Positions 30,341-32,102 of a stretch of 32,102 bases of DNA are shown piece by piece. Position 1 is the stretch's first letter. Each line of letters begins with the position of its first letter. The notes below the pieces were generated by a model. That model was given only the letters and a program-made list of their open reading frames with translations. It had not been told where the DNA came from and ran no database searches. The stretch comes from Pseudoduganella buxea. GTDB lineage: Bacteria; Pseudomonadota; Gammaproteobacteria; Burkholderiales; Burkholderiaceae_D. The stretch covers positions 1 through 32,102 of the forward strand of contig NZ_WNKZ01000074.1 in the NCBI RefSeq assembly GCF_009720835.1, read 5' to 3'. The translations under genes and the position numbers were made by a program.

Positions 30341-30835
30341 CTACACCGCGTCCAGCGCCTGCTGCGACAAACGGTCCGCCTCGCCATTGCGGTGCCGCGG
30401 CACCCACCGCACCGCCACGTTCCCAAGCACCGCCACCAGGGCCAGCGCAGCTGCGCGGTGGTGCTCCAGCCCCCGGGCACCGGCGCCCGCCGCCAGCAGC
30501 ATGTCATGTACCACGACCTGGCTGTCGCCATACACCACCAATTCCGTCACGCCCCGCCGCGCCGCGTCCTCCAGCAGTGCGATCAGGGCCAGGTATTCGG
30601 CGTCGCCGCTGCTGCCGTCGCCGGCGCGCCGGCTCGTTTCACTGCGCTCACCCGCAGGTCCCAGCAGCAGCGCGCCGATGCCGATGCGGCCCGGGTTCGG
30701 CGTGGCCGAGCCGTCGAACCAGCCGTGCCACAGCAGGGGCGAGGGCGGTACGGGCTGGCGGGCCAGCTTGGCGGCAGCGGCCAGGGCCTGCATGGCGGCT
30801 TTCCGGGGAAAGTGCGTCGGTAGGTTCGTGCTCAT
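30341..30835 (-). CDS. RNase HI-family protein
   Basis: A 164-aa RNase H fold. The full DEDD active site is present: D41 (WFDGSATPNPG), E80 (SGDAEYLALIALLEDA), D104 (VVYGDSQVVV) and D154 (PRHRNGEADRLSQQAL). Compared with E. coli RnhA it has a ~35-residue N-terminal extension (MSTNLPTHFPRKAAMQALAAAAKLARQP) and lacks the basic handle, like the prokaryotic RNase HI-like (reverse-transcriptase-like) proteins found as second copies. Predicted to cleave RNA in RNA-DNA hybrids. ATG 30835, no clear SD; M15 is an alternative. It follows a small membrane-protein gene by 11 nt, so it is probably translationally coupled. Confidence 0.9.
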   Translation of the reverse strand: MSTNLPTHFPRKAAMQALAAAAKLARQPVPPSPLLWHGWFDGSATPNPGRIGIGALLLGPAGERSETSRRAGDGSSGDAEYLALIALLEDAARRGVTELVVYGDSQVVVHDMLLAAGAGARGLEHHRAAALALVAVLGNVAVRWVPRHRNGEADRLSQQALDAV

Positions 30836-30846
30836 GGATCGGCCGC

Positions 30847-31263
30847 TTAATACAGCCACGTCACGTGAAACCAGCCGGCCAGGCGTTCGGCAAAGGTAAA
30901 CCAGGCAACGGGAAACGTGGCAGCGGCCAAAAAGCATGCGGCAGCGCGGACGCCGTCGGCCGGTTTGTCAAGCCTCGCGAAGCGCCCCTGCCACAGTATG
31001 CCCGCCAGCCCAAGGCCGCCACCGGCGACGACGGCGAGGATCAAGGCAAAAGCGCCGGCCGGCACGGCCCGGTGGGCGACGGCGCCGAAGGCGGCCAGCA
31101 TGATGGCGCTGCTCAGCGCAACGCCCATGCCGAGCAGGCGGGCGACGGCGCCAAGGCACGCCGGGGCTCGGGACGCGGCGCGAATGCCGGTGCTGGCACC
31201 CAGCCAGCCGAAGCCGCACAGCATGGCAAATAACAGGGGCAGCAAGATCAATCCCAACTTCAC
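30847..31263 (-). CDS. Small integral membrane protein, unknown function
   Basis: About 138 aa with four hydrophobic helices: LGLILLPLLFAMLCGFGWLG, ARLLGMGVALSSAIMLAAFGAVA, AGAFALILAVVAGGGLGLAGILW and AAACFLAAATFPVAWFTFAERLAGW. I do not recognise a family. The start is non-ATG: GTG at 31263 lies one base from GAGGA, while TTG at 31257 has ideal 7-nt spacing to the same SD and may be the real start. A longer frame to an upstream ATG has no membrane-protein character. It is the first gene of a unit with the RNase HI-like gene. Confidence 0.7.
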   Translation of the reverse strand: MKLGLILLPLLFAMLCGFGWLGASTGIRAASRAPACLGAVARLLGMGVALSSAIMLAAFGAVAHRAVPAGAFALILAVVAGGGLGLAGILWQGRFARLDKPADGVRAAACFLAAATFPVAWFTFAERLAGWFHVTWLY

Positions 31264-31423
31264 TTCCTCATGACGATTCCAGGCGACAGGCCCGGCGGCC
31301 CGGCATGGCACTGTACACGATGGTGGAACCGGGTGAGAAGCTTTGCAATCCCCGGCGATCAAGGCAAGGCGCCCCGGTCCATGCGCCTGCAGGCCGAACC
31401 CGTATGGGTCGCACCTGCAACGT

Positions 31424-31437
31424 GCAAGCTCGCTTGC
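31424..31437. terminator. Short hairpin 3' of the 159-aa gene
   Basis: GCAAG-CTCG-CTTGC forms a 5-bp stem, extendable with bulges to CGTTGCAAG...CTTGCACG on the minus strand, 6-20 nt beyond the stop of the gene at 31444. No U-run; weak evidence for termination. Confidence 0.3.
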
Positions 31438-31443
31438 AACGGA

Positions 31444-31923
31444 TCAGTCGTCCAAGGTATCTTCCGGCTCCGGCCGCAAACCGAACACATCGACAGCTTG
31501 TTCGAACAGATCGGCGTCGATATCGGCGTGGTCAGTGATCAGGGACGCGAAAAAGGCGTAGACATCCGAGTCAGTCGCAATCCACTTGATCTGCTTGTTT
31601 GCCACGGCGGCGGCAATCAAGCACTCCGCGTCCTGGTCGGTCAGCGTGTCCTTGAATGCCGCCAAGTGCGCTATCGCAGCATGTGTGCTGGCAAAGCTGG
31701 CGCTATTGATGAGCGATTGGATGGCTTCCTCCTTCGCCGGGTCGAATGGTTTTGGTGTGGAATCGCTGGCCACATCGATCGGTACGTGCGATTCGGCGTC
31801 GGCGCCGACGGGATCCACCAGCGGCGCTGCCTTCACATCGTCGCCGGGCGCTTTCCCTCCGGCCTGGGATTTGTTGGCTTGATGGCGTTTCAAAAAAGAA
31901 CGCAACTCAGGATACAAATGCAA
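31444..31923 (-). CDS. Hypothetical protein, 159 aa, TTG start
   Basis: Not recognised. The N-terminal third is Lys/Pro/Asp-rich and probably disordered (RHQANKSQAGGKAPGDDVKAAPLVDP...); the C-terminal two thirds look like a compact helical domain (EEAIQSLINSASFASTHAAIAHLAAFKDTLTDQDAECLIAAAVANKQIKWIATDSDVYAFFASLI) and the acidic tail ends EPEDTLDD. There is no Met in frame; a TTG at 31923 follows a purine-rich GGCGGCGGA, and a second TTG lies at 31917. The frame is open for a further ~115 nt upstream without an ATG, so a 5'-truncated gene is possible. GC is lower than in neighbouring genes, suggesting an accessory segment. Confidence 0.6.
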   Translation of the reverse strand: MHLYPELRSFLKRHQANKSQAGGKAPGDDVKAAPLVDPVGADAESHVPIDVASDSTPKPFDPAKEEAIQSLINSASFASTHAAIAHLAAFKDTLTDQDAECLIAAAVANKQIKWIATDSDVYAFFASLITDHADIDADLFEQAVDVFGLRPEPEDTLDD

Positions 31924-31979
31924 TCCGCCGCCTTTTTTTGGTTCTTCACGGATTGACGTGAAGGCGAGGCTGAAATGAG

Positions 31980-32045
31980 GAAAGCGGTGAAGAAGAGATA
32001 GACTTGTTGTGCGACCAACAGTTCTTAACTCAACCCACCGCTTTC
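31980..32045. promoter_or_regulatory. Inverted repeat immediately before the right-edge ATG
   Basis: GAAAGCGGTG (31980-31989) and CACCGCTTTC (32036-32045) are perfect 10-bp inverted repeats, 46 bp apart, with a smaller TGTTG/CAACA dyad inside (32005-32020). The right arm abuts an ATG at 32046. It could fold in an RNA leader or mark an element end. Confidence 0.45.
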
Positions 32046-32102
32046 ATGGCAAATCATAATCTTGAGCTCCCGTTCTGGGAAGGCTTTTCCGTTACCTACA
32101 TT
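32046..32102 (+). CDS. Possible gene start, truncated by the window edge
   Basis: The ATG at 32046 opens a frame of 19 codons to the window end (MANHNLELPFWEGFSVTYI). The same frame is open back to 31974 and encodes a plausible acidic peptide (ESGEEEIDLLCDQQF...), so translation might start upstream, for example at a TTG near 32004. No SD is seen before 32046. Too short to identify. Confidence 0.35.
   Translation, partial: MANHNLELPFWEGFSVTYI

Overview
The window looks like chromosomal DNA of a high-GC betaproteobacterium of the family Oxalobacteraceae (Massilia, Duganella or Pseudoduganella type). This is inferred from strong GC bias at third codon positions, a PEP-CTERM/exosortase substrate, short H-NS-like proteins, many LysR regulators, and two intergenic palindromes with a GGGG-WCAGA-CCCC core. 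No rRNA, tRNA, CRISPR array or intact insertion sequence is visible. Most of the window is a mosaic of short transcription units rather than a single large island. Only the last ~700 bases, with lower GC and non-ATG or unclear starts, look accessory.

Layout. 1-2.2 kb: the end of an outer-membrane beta-barrel protein, then a secreted metallo-beta-lactamase-fold hydrolase of the methyl-parathion-hydrolase/dihydrocoumarin-lactonase family. 2.3-3.7 kb: an ArsR regulator and an Old Yellow Enzyme alkene reductase, transcribed leftward behind two tandem 16-bp operators. 3.8-4.25 kb: a guanidine-II (mini-ykkC) riboswitch and a SugE/Gdx guanidinium exporter. 4.3-7.2 kb: an M14-type deacylase, an acyltransferase-3 membrane protein and a PEP-CTERM protein. 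7.4-10.5 kb: an azoreductase-pirin-hypothetical cluster divergent from a LysR regulator. 10.5-14.8 kb: phosphatidylserine decarboxylase, a TonB-dependent receptor and a second LysR regulator. 15.2-18.5 kb: H-NS-like protein, VOC protein, Lon-N-domain protein, PaiB-like flavoprotein and an EamA transporter.

18.6-22.1 kb: an erythromycin-esterase-family protein, a 30-bp tandem repeat, a DUF1294 membrane protein, trpS and a secreted WXXGXW/thrombospondin-3-repeat protein. 22.3-27.3 kb: a secreted alpha-amino-acid ester hydrolase, an AraC regulator, an SDR protein that has lost its catalytic residues, and an MFS exporter. 27.3-30.3 kb: an HD-domain phosphohydrolase upstream of the exporter, then a cheW-MCP pair. 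30.3-32.1 kb: an RNase HI-like protein, a small membrane protein, an unknown protein and the start of a possible gene running off the right edge.

How the genes fit together. Two units, ArsR/alkene reductase and LysR/azoreductase/pirin, look like electrophile or quinone defence modules. The sugE unit senses and exports guanidinium. Two secreted hydrolases, the lactonase-like enzyme and the amino-acid ester hydrolase, act on small esters or lactones outside the cytoplasm. The strongest non-coding signals are the guanidine-II riboswitch, the paired ArsR operators and the two related palindromes, both of which sit in gaps between convergent genes.
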